From NCBI RefSeq assembly GCF_900102215.1, contig NZ_FNBG01000002.1, positions 267,953 through 331,952 of the forward strand: 64,000 nt of DNA, written 5' to 3'. The DNA comes from Fontibacillus panacisegetis. GTDB taxonomy: Bacteria; Bacillota; Bacilli; Paenibacillales; Paenibacillaceae. The notes under the pieces are model-generated. The model worked only from the letters and a program-made list of their open reading frames with translations. It did not search any database and had not been told where the DNA came from. Of this stretch, positions 43,127-52,005 are shown in pieces; position 1 is the stretch's first letter, and each line of letters starts with the position of its first letter. The position numbers were made by a program, and so were the translations under genes.

Positions 43127-43972
43127 ATGTCTATAGCGGAGAAGAAGGCTGCGGAGGAAAAAGCTACGAAGGATAATCCTGAGGTAATTATATCCGTGGA
43201 GAATGTATCCCTGGCTTATAGTGCTGGCAATAGTTCAAACGTGCTTGAGGATATTGGACTAAAGCTGCATCAAGGTGAATTTGTATGTCTTCTGGGTCCC
43301 TCGGGCTGCGGAAAAAGCACACTGCTTAAAATCATCGCCGGCTTAATCCCCCCGACAAAGGGCAACGCTGCAATGGATGGAGAAGTGATCAAGGGACCCG
43401 ATTGGCATCGCGGAGTTGTTTTTCAACAGCCTCCTCTCTACTCATGGCTGAGCACCAGGGAGAATGTCCGATTTGGACTGAAGATGCGCAAAATTCCGAA
43501 GCAGGAAGGGTTGAAGCTTGCCGATGAGTATTTGCACAAGGTAGGTCTGCTGGAATATGCCGCACATAAACCGTATGAGCTGTCTGGAGGAATGAAGCAG
43601 CGCGTAGCGATTGCCCGGGCGCTCGTCAACAGTCCGCGCGTTCTGTTGATGGATGAGCCGTTTGGCGCACTGGATGCGTTGACCCGCGAAGAGATGGTGA
43701 TGCTGCTGCGCAACATATGGCGGGAAACCGGATGCACCATTTTATTCATTACCCATGATGTTGATGAAGCCTTGTCACTGGGAACCCGTGTGCTTGTGAT
43801 GTCGAGAAACCCCGGTCAAATTATCCGGGAATTCAAGACCTCATTTACTTGGGAATTTAGCGGGGAAAATCCCAGCCGAACCCGTTATTCTCAGAACTTT
43901 GTGGAGATGAGGGAGAAAATTCTTGATCTGATTCACAAGCAGAAGCTGTATTCCACCAGCAGCTTGGAGTGA
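43127..43972 (+). CDS. tauB: Taurine/sulfonate ABC transporter ATPase
   Basis: 281 residues from the ATG at 43127 (GGAGG upstream). Walker A GPSGCGKST (57-65), Q-loop VVFQQPPLYSW, signature LSGGMKQRVAIARAL, Walker B LLMDEPFGALD and switch FITHDVDEA are all intact. NrtD/SsuB/TauB family. It is the only ATPase gene in the island, although three permeases are encoded, so it probably drives both importers. Confidence 0.92.
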   Translation: MSIAEKKAAEEKATKDNPEVIISVENVSLAYSAGNSSNVLEDIGLKLHQGEFVCLLGPSGCGKSTLLKIIAGLIPPTKGNAAMDGEVIKGPDWHRGVVFQQPPLYSWLSTRENVRFGLKMRKIPKQEGLKLADEYLHKVGLLEYAAHKPYELSGGMKQRVAIARALVNSPRVLLMDEPFGALDALTREEMVMLLRNIWRETGCTILFITHDVDEALSLGTRVLVMSRNPGQIIREFKTSFTWEFSGENPSRTRYSQNFVEMREKILDLIHKQKLYSTSSLE

Positions 43973-44049
43973 CAGCAAGGATCAAATCATTCAGACACAC
44001 CTAAATACCTAGTATTCCAATGTGTACTAAATATAAGGAGGATTCAAAA

Positions 44050-45117
44050 ATGAAATTAATCAAAAAAAGCACAGCGTGGATGATATTAACCGTTCTGATG
44101 CTTCTGGCGGCAGGCTGCGGCAGCAATGGAACAACCGCGCCAAACTCTGAGAATTCAACATCTGCTCCCAATGCAGCTCCCTCTCCGGCCGTTAAAGATT
44201 ACGGCGGACTGACTTTAACGATTGGCATTCAGCCCGGACCGGGTTCCTACTCATTGGCCCGGAGCAAGGGATGGTTTGAGGAAGAATTCGATAAGGTCGG
44301 CGTTAAAGTGGAATGGGCTGAATTCCAGAGCGGGCCTCCAATGACAGAAGCCATTGCCGCTGGCCGACTGGATTTCGCAGGGCTTGGTAATCTGCCGGTT
44401 GTAACCGCGCAGGCTGCAGATATCGGCTTTACAGAGATCGCGCAAATTATTGACGGGAAAAGCAATGTGGCCATCATCGTACCCAAGGACAGCACGCTTA
44501 CTACCATAGAAGAGCTTAAAGGCAAGAAAATAGCGGTTGCCAAGGGCAGCAACGCTTTTAACTTCCTGTATCGCGGTCTGGACAAAGCTGGACTCAAACC
44601 CTCCGATCTTGAAATTATCCAGCTGCAGCCGAATGAAGCGCAGCCCGCTTTTGAAACCGGCGGTGTCGATGCTTGGGCAACCTGGGACCCTTACATTACT
44701 ACGAATGTTCTCACCGGCAAAGCAAAGGTTTTGACTGATGGTGAAGCGCTGGGCGTTCTGTCCCCGTCCTTCCTGATCGCCCGTACGAAGCTTGCTGAGG
44801 AGCATCCGGAATTAATAACCTCCTTCTTAAAAGTGTATGAACAAGCCCGTATCTGGGAGGAACAGCATCTGGATGAAGCTACCCAGACATATACCAAGCA
44901 ATTTCAGGTGGACGCGGCAGTCATTAAAGCGCTGCGTGAGCGCGTTACACCTATAAACTTGCCCATCAGCAGCGAGGTTATTGCGCAGCAGCAGGAAACG
45001 GCAGATTTCCAGCTGAAGCAGAAAACTATCCGTAAATCCATTGATGTATCCAAAGTAGTGGACAACCAGTTTATTGAGCAGGCCATTAAGGATGCTGCCA
45101 ACGAACCGAAGTCCTGA
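44050..45117 (+). CDS. Aliphatic sulfonate-binding lipoprotein (SsuA-like)
   Basis: About 355 residues from the ATG at 44050 (AAGGAGG upstream). Lipoprotein signal (MILTVLMLLAAGCGSNG), then a Ser/Pro/Ala linker. The SsuA-like core includes TIGIQPGPGSYSLARSKGWF, EFQSGPPMTEAIAAGRLDFA, GLGNLPVV and ETGGVDAWATWDPYITTNVL. It differs clearly from the TauA-type protein, suggesting another sulfonate such as isethionate, sulfoacetate or an alkanesulfonate. It is followed by two permease genes. Confidence 0.85.
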   Translation: MKLIKKSTAWMILTVLMLLAAGCGSNGTTAPNSENSTSAPNAAPSPAVKDYGGLTLTIGIQPGPGSYSLARSKGWFEEEFDKVGVKVEWAEFQSGPPMTEAIAAGRLDFAGLGNLPVVTAQAADIGFTEIAQIIDGKSNVAIIVPKDSTLTTIEELKGKKIAVAKGSNAFNFLYRGLDKAGLKPSDLEIIQLQPNEAQPAFETGGVDAWATWDPYITTNVLTGKAKVLTDGEALGVLSPSFLIARTKLAEEHPELITSFLKVYEQARIWEEQHLDEATQTYTKQFQVDAAVIKALRERVTPINLPISSEVIAQQQETADFQLKQKTIRKSIDVSKVVDNQFIEQAIKDAANEPKS

Positions 45118-45125
45118 GGTGGATG

Positions 45126-45974
45126 ATGCAGAACGTCCGATTGAAAGAATATGCGGCTGCCTCATCCGCTACACCTCGAAAAGGGTTGTTCAGCCTCCGG
45201 AAAGGCAAATGGAAGAGCTCTGCCAAAGGGATTATATTGCCAGTGCTGACGCTTGTGGTATGGGAGATTGTCGGAACGGCGGGACAGATCAGTCCCACCG
45301 TTCTGCCTACTCCCCACGTGATTGCCCAAGAATTTTATCATCTTGCCAGATCGGGAGAGCTTTTCTTTCATCTGCGAGTCTCTTTATGGCGCTCCTTCCT
45401 TGGGTTTCTTCTGGGGAGCTCGGTCGGACTAGCGATCGGTCTTTGGTCTGGCTTCTCGCGGCTTGCGGAGAAACAGCTTGATCCTTCCATCCAGATGTTG
45501 CGGACGGTTCCCCATTTGGCCATTACGCCGCTTTTTATTCTCTGGTTCGGATTTGGAGAATGGTCGAAGATCCTGTTGATTGCGCTTGGCGCCTTCTTTC
45601 CGGTATATGTAAACACTTTTCTGGGAATCCGCTCGGTGGACTCCCAGCTGTTCGAGGTAGCGAAAGTACTCGAATATAACCGCAGGAGCCAAATTACCAA
45701 GCTGATCCTGCCAGCCTCTCTTCCAAATATTCTGCTCGGCATCCGTTTGTCGCTGGGGGCGGCTTGGCTTGGTCTGGTGGTGGCCGAAATGATGGGATCA
45801 AGCGAAGGGGTCGGCTTTCTGATCATGGATGCGCGGTACTTCTCCATCACTTCTCTCGTCTTCGTTGGCATCCTCATCTTCGCCATTGTCGGGAAATTGA
45901 CCGATTCATTGGTCAAGCTGCTGGAGAAGCGGCTACTCCGCTGGCGTGACAGCTATCTGGGGGAACACTTATGA
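45126..45974 (+). CDS. Sulfonate ABC transporter permease 1 (SsuC-like)
   Basis: About 282 residues; ATG at 45126 (or 45123) behind GAGGT. Six membrane segments, PTPHVIAQEFYHLARSGELF after TM1, and the EAA loop FEVAKVLEYNRRSQITKLIL. The cytosolic motif TVPHLAITPLFILWFGFGEW is typical of SsuC. It overlaps the next permease by 4 bp. The two are paralogues and may form a heterodimeric channel. Confidence 0.87.
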   Translation: MQNVRLKEYAAASSATPRKGLFSLRKGKWKSSAKGIILPVLTLVVWEIVGTAGQISPTVLPTPHVIAQEFYHLARSGELFFHLRVSLWRSFLGFLLGSSVGLAIGLWSGFSRLAEKQLDPSIQMLRTVPHLAITPLFILWFGFGEWSKILLIALGAFFPVYVNTFLGIRSVDSQLFEVAKVLEYNRRSQITKLILPASLPNILLGIRLSLGAAWLGLVVAEMMGSSEGVGFLIMDARYFSITSLVFVGILIFAIVGKLTDSLVKLLEKRLLRWRDSYLGEHL

Positions 45975-46756
45975 ATCTGAATCGAAATACCAAGGAAAAA
46001 GCATCGCAGCGCAGCAGACTGCCGGATTCCCTGCAAGCTTGGTTCTTTCCTTTAACCGTTCTACTTCTGTGGCAGGTTGCCGGGTCATTACTTCTTCCGA
46101 CTCCATGGGAGATCGGGAGACAATTCATAATACTTGTTGCAAACGGAACGCTATTCTCCCATCTGGAAGCCAGCGTGATCCGGGCCGCTGCCGGTTTTGT
46201 CCTCGGCAGCTCAATCGCGCTGATCATCGGGCTGGCTGCCGGACTTTCCAAACTACTGGAAGAGCTGCTGGACCCTTCCTTGCAGATGATGCGCACGGTT
46301 CCGCTGTTGTCCCTCATTCCGCTGTTTATTCTCTGGTTCGGAGTGGGACAGCTTTCGCAGGTGCTTCTGATCGCGTTGGGCTCCTTTTTCCCCTTATATG
46401 TCAATACATTCGCAGGTGTACGAGGGGTGGACCGCAAGCTATATGAGGTCGCGCAGATCCTTGAGTACTCTAAGATGCAGCGGATCTTTCAGCTAATCAT
46501 ACCAGCTGCACTGCCCAATATTCTGCTCGGATTCCGCCTGTCTCTCGGTATTGCCTGGCTCTGTCTGGTGGTAGCCGAGTTAATGGGCGCAAGCTCCGGA
46601 GTCGGCTACATGATTGGTGAAGCCCGCCAATATTCCCAGACCGCCGCAGTATTTGTAGGCATCGGTGTATTTGCGGCGGTCGGCAAGCTGTCCGACTCCC
46701 TCGTACGGATGCTCGAATCCAGGCTGCTCCGCTGGAGAGATGCTTATAAAGGTTGA
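45971..46756 (+). CDS. Sulfonate ABC transporter permease 2 (SsuC-like)
   Basis: 261 residues, ATGA overlap with permease 1. Conserved blocks TVPLLSLIPLFILWFGVGQL and LGIAWLCLVVAELMGASSGV align with the same regions of its neighbour. EAA loop YEVAQILEYSKMQRIFQLII. No second ATPase gene follows, so it likely shares the TauB-type protein. Confidence 0.87.
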   Translation: MNLNRNTKEKASQRSRLPDSLQAWFFPLTVLLLWQVAGSLLLPTPWEIGRQFIILVANGTLFSHLEASVIRAAAGFVLGSSIALIIGLAAGLSKLLEELLDPSLQMMRTVPLLSLIPLFILWFGVGQLSQVLLIALGSFFPLYVNTFAGVRGVDRKLYEVAQILEYSKMQRIFQLIIPAALPNILLGFRLSLGIAWLCLVVAELMGASSGVGYMIGEARQYSQTAAVFVGIGVFAAVGKLSDSLVRMLESRLLRWRDAYKG

Positions 46757-46800
46757 TTCTGCTAACACACAATATTAATAGAAGAAAGGCGGGTGCCCCA

Positions 46801-48435
46801 ATGGCATATCCGGAACAAATTTATATCAACGGTACAGTACTTACCTTTGATTTCGAAGGAACAACTGCGGAAGCAGTAGCAGTGCAAGGAGAACGCATCG
46901 CTGCAGTAGGCAGTACTGAGCAGCTGCTGAAGCTGGCAGGACCGCAAACTGCTGTAATTGATCTTCAGGGAAAGACGATACTTCCCGGCTTTTATGAGGC
47001 TCACGGTCATTTTCCGTTAAGCGGAATATTGGAGGTGCAATCCGCTTCGCTATGGAGTCCTCCTCGCGGCTCTATCCGCAGCATATCCGGGCTGCTCGAC
47101 GCCTTGAAGGACAAGGCAGCAAATCTTCCCGCCGGAAAATGGGTCACGGGGTTTGGATACGACCCTTCCAAGCTGGCGGAGAAACGGCATCCCAGCCGGT
47201 ATGAGCTGGATCAGGCCTTTCCGGAGCATCCGGTCTGGCTGTCCCACAACTCGGGGCATATGGGCGTAGCGAACAGCAAGGCGCTGGCACTGGCCGGAAT
47301 TACAAAAAACTCCCCTGCACCCTCGATCGGCGTGATCCAGCGTGACCCGGACGGTGAACCTACAGGATTGATTCAGGAGAACGGCGCATTAATTGAAGCC
47401 TATATCCCTCCTTTGTCAGCGGAGCAGCATGCAGAAGGTATTAGAATTGCCAACGCCGAGTACGTAGCTCAGGGGATCACCTCCGCCATAATCGCGGTAG
47501 GCATAGATCCAGAGCCGCTCGTGGATGCCTACAATCGCAAACTGCTGGATCTCAGGCTGATCAGTATTCCGCTCTTTCAGTCGGATTATGCTCCGAATCT
47601 TGTCGAATACGAACTCGGCCCGGTCAAATCGCAAGGAGCCAAGCTGTTTCAGGACGGCTCTATCCAGGGATACACCGGCTGGCTCTCGAATCCTTATCAC
47701 CTGCCGTCCGAGGACGATCCGCTGTACAGAGGATTTCCTATGCTGGATCGGGAGAAACTGGCACAGGCTGTATTCGCTGTTCATTCGGCCGGACGCCAGG
47801 TGGTCATCCATGCCAACGGCGACGCGGCCATTGATGATGTGCTGTACGCCATCGGCGAAGCCCAGCGGCGGCTACCGCGTCCGGATGCCCGCCACCGTAT
47901 CGAACATGCCCAGTCAGTACGAGAAGATCAATTGGACCGTATGAAGGAATTAGGAATCACACCCTCCTTCTTCAATGATCATGTCTATTATTTCGGTGAT
48001 GACCACCGTGATATTTATCTGGGCGAAGACCGGGCACGCCGGATCAGTCCACTTCGCTCAGCAGTGGATCGGGGCATCCGGTTCTCGCTCCACAACGACA
48101 CGCCGATCACTCCGCCTTCTCCCCTGCATTTGGTATCCGTTGCGGTCAATCGGCTTACAGCCAGCGGCCGGGAACTCGGACCCGAATACCGGATCACACC
48201 GTATCAGGCATTGCGCGCTGTCACTATAGATGCCGCATGGCAGGCGTTCGAGGAGAATGACAAGGGCTCTATTGAAGTCGGCAAGCTGGCCGATCTGGTA
48301 ATACTCGCTGACAATCCACTGACCGCAGATCCGCTGAGTTTACATAACATCACCGTTCTGCAAACAATTATCGGCGGCCGCCAAGTATACGCACAGCAGG
48401 GAATCGATTTCAACATTACAACGGCAGGTGTGTAA
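46801..48435 (+). CDS. YtcJ-type amidohydrolase
   Basis: About 544 residues from the ATG at 46801 (AAAGGCGGG upstream). Amidohydrolase family 3, with the metal motif GFYEAHGHF where most relatives have HxH; the first histidine is replaced (E-A-H). LGITPSFFNDHVYYFGDD, HANGDAAIDDVLYAIGE and LHNDTPITPPSPL give the other metal or catalytic positions. No signal peptide, so cytosolic. In this operon an amide substrate such as an N-acyltaurine is attractive, but substrate is not visible in the sequence. Confidence 0.82.
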   Translation: MAYPEQIYINGTVLTFDFEGTTAEAVAVQGERIAAVGSTEQLLKLAGPQTAVIDLQGKTILPGFYEAHGHFPLSGILEVQSASLWSPPRGSIRSISGLLDALKDKAANLPAGKWVTGFGYDPSKLAEKRHPSRYELDQAFPEHPVWLSHNSGHMGVANSKALALAGITKNSPAPSIGVIQRDPDGEPTGLIQENGALIEAYIPPLSAEQHAEGIRIANAEYVAQGITSAIIAVGIDPEPLVDAYNRKLLDLRLISIPLFQSDYAPNLVEYELGPVKSQGAKLFQDGSIQGYTGWLSNPYHLPSEDDPLYRGFPMLDREKLAQAVFAVHSAGRQVVIHANGDAAIDDVLYAIGEAQRRLPRPDARHRIEHAQSVREDQLDRMKELGITPSFFNDHVYYFGDDHRDIYLGEDRARRISPLRSAVDRGIRFSLHNDTPITPPSPLHLVSVAVNRLTASGRELGPEYRITPYQALRAVTIDAAWQAFEENDKGSIEVGKLADLVILADNPLTADPLSLHNITVLQTIIGGRQVYAQQGIDFNITTAGV

Positions 48436-48471
48436 CGCAGTAGCAATCTATTAGGAAAGGCAGTGTTCACT

Positions 48472-49800
48472 ATGGTACAACTTCAGTTTCCCACAACCGG
48501 CAAGGCGAAGAAAGAGATTCTGGACCAACTGCAAGATTTGCGTGGGCAGGATGCCAATTGGCGTGATGGCAGAACCTGGAGTCTGGTATATTACGGGGGC
48601 GAAGATATTTCTGATTTGACCAGACAGGCATACCAGCTATTCTCTCAAGAGAACGGACTCAACCCCGGGGCTTTCCCTTCCCTGCGGCAAATGGAGACAG
48701 AAGTGGTTTCAATGACAGCGGATTTGCTCGGCGGAGGAGGCGAAACGGTCGGAAACATGACCTCAGGGGGCACGGAAAGTATTCTGATGGCTGTCAAAAC
48801 AGCAAGGGACTATGCCCGGGCCATTCGCCCGGAAATCCGCCAGCCGGAGATGGTTCTTCCGGTCACGGCTCATCCGGCATTCTCCAAAGCCGCGGCTTAT
48901 TTCGATATCAAAGCCGTATACATTCCGTTAACGGAGGAGTATCTCGCAGATATATCCATGACAAAAGAGCTGATTAACGCCAATACGATTCTGCTTGTTG
49001 GTTCTGCTCCCGCCTATCCACATGGCGTCATGGATCCTATCGAAGAAATGGCAAGTATCGCTATTGACCATCAAATCCCTTTTCATGTGGATGCTTGTCT
49101 GGGAGGATTTATGCTGCCATTTCTCAAAAAAATCGGTGAGCCGGTGCCGGACTTCGATTTCCGTGTTCCTGGCGTAACCTCGATATCCGCCGATCTCCAC
49201 AAATACGGATATGCTTCAAAAGGTGCATCTGTTGTCCTGTACCGTGAAGACGCGTACCGCCAGCACCAATTCTATGTCCGCAGCGACTGGCCGGGCGGCT
49301 TGTTTGCTTCCCCTACCATGGCAGGTACACGACCGGGAGGTGCGATCGCCGCCGCTTGGGCGGTGCTGAATTATCTTGGACAAGACGGCTACAGCCGTCT
49401 TGCGGATTCTACCCTGCAAATCACCCGCAGGCTCAAAGAGGCTCTAGCCGCAATACCCGGCCTGCATATCCTGGGGAATCCCCAAATGAGCGTTTTTGCT
49501 GTCGGTTCCGAAGAGTTGAACCTTTACGCTGTTGCCGATGAGTTGGAGAGCAAAGGGTGGCATATGGACCGCCAGCATCTGCCGCCGAGCCTGCACTTTA
49601 TGGTAACGCAAGCACACAGGGAGAGCGTGGATGCATTCATTCACGATGTGCAGAAGGCAATTGAAGCGGTAACGGGTCATCCAGAAGCTTATTCGGAAGG
49701 TTCCACAGCGATGTATGGCATGGTTGGCAGCCTGCCGGACAAAAGCCTGGCTCATGGATTCATGCGGGATTACCTTAGTTCCATGACCCGTAAGCATTAA
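48472..49800 (+). CDS. Group II PLP-dependent decarboxylase / S1P-lyase-like enzyme
   Basis: About 442 residues from the ATG at 48472. SGGTESILMAVKTARDYAR, HVDACLGGFMLPFL (D207) and SADLHKYGYASKG with PLP lysine K244 place it in the group II decarboxylases, near sphingosine-1-phosphate lyases and archaeal-type amino acid decarboxylases. In a taurine island a plausible reaction is L-cysteate or cysteine-sulfinate decarboxylation to taurine or hypotaurine. Lyase activity on a phosphorylated amino alcohol is the alternative. Substrate not settled by sequence. Confidence 0.78.
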   Translation: MVQLQFPTTGKAKKEILDQLQDLRGQDANWRDGRTWSLVYYGGEDISDLTRQAYQLFSQENGLNPGAFPSLRQMETEVVSMTADLLGGGGETVGNMTSGGTESILMAVKTARDYARAIRPEIRQPEMVLPVTAHPAFSKAAAYFDIKAVYIPLTEEYLADISMTKELINANTILLVGSAPAYPHGVMDPIEEMASIAIDHQIPFHVDACLGGFMLPFLKKIGEPVPDFDFRVPGVTSISADLHKYGYASKGASVVLYREDAYRQHQFYVRSDWPGGLFASPTMAGTRPGGAIAAAWAVLNYLGQDGYSRLADSTLQITRRLKEALAAIPGLHILGNPQMSVFAVGSEELNLYAVADELESKGWHMDRQHLPPSLHFMVTQAHRESVDAFIHDVQKAIEAVTGHPEAYSEGSTAMYGMVGSLPDKSLAHGFMRDYLSSMTRKH

Positions 49801-49829
49801 CCAATATATCAAGGGAGTGTCCATGAACG

Positions 49830-51233
49830 ATGCCTACTTTATCGGACGGCCAAGAACCTTTTTCCTCACATGAAGTCCGTTCTTCGGGACAGGCGAGCCC
49901 CACTCCGGCCGGGAAACTGCGCTGGAATACCAAGCTGTTATACGGTTCAGGTGAAATCGTAAATGTCATTACGATCACGGTGATTGGCATGTACTATCTG
50001 TTTTTTCTGACGGATTATATCGGATTATCACCTACACTCGCCGGAGGTATCTTTATGATTGGTCGAATCTGGGATGCGTTTATCGACCCTATTATGGGGA
50101 TCGTAACGGATCGCACGCGCACGAAGTGGGGACGGAGAAGACCATTTTTGTTCCTTTCCGCAATTCCGATAGGCCTGTTGTTTTTCCTCATGTGGAGTTA
50201 CCCTGGAGCTGGCACTGAAACTTTAAATGCCATTTATTTCACTGCCACCTACATGCTGTTTATGACCACATTAACGCTCTATTACGTGCCGTATCTTAGT
50301 CTTGTTGCGGAGCTGACGGAAGATTATAACGAGCGGACCAGTGTCAACAACTACCGGATCGCCGTTCAATTAATCATGGGGCTTGTTGCCGCGGTAATTC
50401 CCAAAATGATTGCAGATAGCTATACTGATGCTTTCCAGGGATATCGGATCATGGGGCTTGCTGTCGGGCTGTTTATCGTTCTAATTCCGCTGCTGCTGTT
50501 CTTTCGGACAAGGGAGCGCGAGGACATTCCAGTCCAGCTAAGGACTTCCCGCTTCGGGACTGAAATCCGGTTTGCCTTGGCAAGCCGGCCATTCCGCCTC
50601 CTCCTGCTGCTCTATGTCGGCTGCTATGCGGCATCCAACGTTATTGAAGGCTTCGTAATTTATTACATGAAATACTGGCTTAACCGTGAAGAGGAAATGT
50701 CGTACCTGCTGGTTACTGTCATCGTCGCAGGAGTGGTAACACTACCTCTGTGGACGAAGGTATCCCAGGCTATAGGCAAAAGAAAAACTATCATCTGGGG
50801 TCTTCTCCTCTGGGCGGTGAGCCAGATGGCCTGGATGCTGCTTACACCGGATTCGCCATCCTATCTTGTCTATCTGATAGGTGCAGTCGTTGGTATCGGT
50901 TATGGCGTCGCCCATGTGGTCCCTTGGTCCATGCTTCCTGACGTGCTGGATGGGGATGAGCTACGAACAGGCGTAAGGCTTGAAGGACTGTATTCCGGGA
51001 TCATGACGTTTTTTATGAAAACATCCAATTCACTGGCCATTTTTCTGATCGGAATCCTACTGGAAGCCGCCGGGTATGTGCCCAATCAAATCCAGAGCGG
51101 CCCAGCGCAAATGACTATCCGAACCACGATGACATTGGCACCCGAGCTGTTCATTGTCGCAGGTTTAATCGCCGCATTCCTCTATCCGCTGGACAAGCAA
51201 TATTTAGATAAGAAAACAGAACGAATCGGTTGA
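49830..51233 (+). CDS. GPH-family (MelB-like) cation symporter
   Basis: 467 residues with 12 membrane segments. The early loop GGIFMIGRIWDAFIDPIMGI and VTDRTRTKWGRRRPFL are hallmarks of the GPH family (MelB, GusB). It has an unusual ~30-residue hydrophilic N-terminus. It ends the plus-strand operon, 20 bp before the convergent arpU-like gene. Usually GPH carriers take up glycosides or uronides with Na+ or H+; here it could bring in a pathway substrate or export a product such as sulfite or acetate. Substrate unknown. Confidence 0.85.
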   Translation: MPTLSDGQEPFSSHEVRSSGQASPTPAGKLRWNTKLLYGSGEIVNVITITVIGMYYLFFLTDYIGLSPTLAGGIFMIGRIWDAFIDPIMGIVTDRTRTKWGRRRPFLFLSAIPIGLLFFLMWSYPGAGTETLNAIYFTATYMLFMTTLTLYYVPYLSLVAELTEDYNERTSVNNYRIAVQLIMGLVAAVIPKMIADSYTDAFQGYRIMGLAVGLFIVLIPLLLFFRTREREDIPVQLRTSRFGTEIRFALASRPFRLLLLLYVGCYAASNVIEGFVIYYMKYWLNREEEMSYLLVTVIVAGVVTLPLWTKVSQAIGKRKTIIWGLLLWAVSQMAWMLLTPDSPSYLVYLIGAVVGIGYGVAHVVPWSMLPDVLDGDELRTGVRLEGLYSGIMTFFMKTSNSLAIFLIGILLEAAGYVPNQIQSGPAQMTIRTTMTLAPELFIVAGLIAAFLYPLDKQYLDKKTERIG

Positions 51234-51252
51234 AGAACTTCAACGATAAGCT

Positions 51253-51738
51253 TTACCTATTAGCTTGTCCCACATTATTCTGCTCTTCATATATTTCTAA
51301 CCTCATGGCTATCGCTAAATTGATGATGGCGCTAGCCTTAATTCGTCTATAGGTTCTGTCGCTGATACCCATCTCGCCGCAGCTGATAAAATCATACTCC
51401 CCTTCATCATCCAGATAGCTTCGTTCAATGACCTCTCGTTGATCTGCTGTCAATAGCTTCATGGCTTTATCCAGCAGCTCTGACTTTCTAATTAATTCTG
51501 TTTCCTTATCTACATTTCGAATAGCGAGATTCTCTGAAGGTTTATTAATTACAAAGGTACTGCCGTGGTATCTTGGCTCGTAGCTTGCTGTTATGCTGGC
51601 CTCCTGCCGGAAAAATCCAAGCTGCCGATACTGGCGTACTTCTTCCAATCTTTCTTCAACGGCTGCTCGGGTTGCGGATTGATTAATAGGCAATGTGTTA
51701 TATGTCTTCAATAATATATTCGTACGTCTTCTTCCCAT
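51253..51738 (-). CDS. Xpf/ArpU-type late phage transcription activator
   Basis: About 161 residues from the ATG at 51738 (GGAGG seven bases upstream). A sigma-region-4-like end (LTADQREVIERSYLDDEGEY, then GISDRTYRRIKASAIINLAI) and an N-terminus with TRAAVEERLEEVRQYR match the ArpU/Xpf family, which switches on late genes in PBSX-like elements. It points left, toward the metabolic island and, 16 kb further, the tail promoters. It diverges from xre across a four-operator region. Likely the positive regulator of the tail operons. Confidence 0.82.
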   Translation of the reverse strand: MGRRRTNILLKTYNTLPINQSATRAAVEERLEEVRQYRQLGFFRQEASITASYEPRYHGSTFVINKPSENLAIRNVDKETELIRKSELLDKAMKLLTADQREVIERSYLDDEGEYDFISCGEMGISDRTYRRIKASAIINLAIAMRLEIYEEQNNVGQANR

Positions 51739-51784
51739 CAGGATTCCTCCTATACTAATAAAATGAAGCTTGATAATTTTCTGT

Positions 51785-51959
51785 TTACCAAATTGGTAAT
51801 TTTCTGATTTATGAACTCCTGTCCCAAACTCTAATTTTTCCAATATTTAATATATTTTCGTGAGTATCTCGATTATAATTTACCAATTTGGCAATGTCAA
51901 TCTCAAAAATTACCTTTTTGGTAATAAAATCTCCTCTCGCAACTTTACCAATTCGGTAA
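51785..51959. promoter_or_regulatory. Four Xre operators
   Basis: Four 15-bp near-palindromes of the form TTACCAAATTGGTAA: 51785-51799 (perfect), 51880-51894, 51910-51924 and 51945-51959. Only positions near the centre and one arm base vary. Centres are 95, 30 and 35 bp apart. They fill the gap between arpU and xre and should bind the Xre repressor, controlling both genes. Confidence 0.88.
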
Positions 51960-51973
51960 TATCATGATATACT
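51945..51973 (+). promoter_or_regulatory. xre promoter overlapped by operator 4
   Basis: -10 TATACT at 51968-51973 and a TTACCA -35 at 51945-51950 with a 17-bp spacer. The -35 is part of operator 4, so Xre should repress its own gene. Confidence 0.6.
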
Positions 51974-52005
51974 TTAATTAAACAGTAAAAAAATGAGGAG
52001 TAGCT

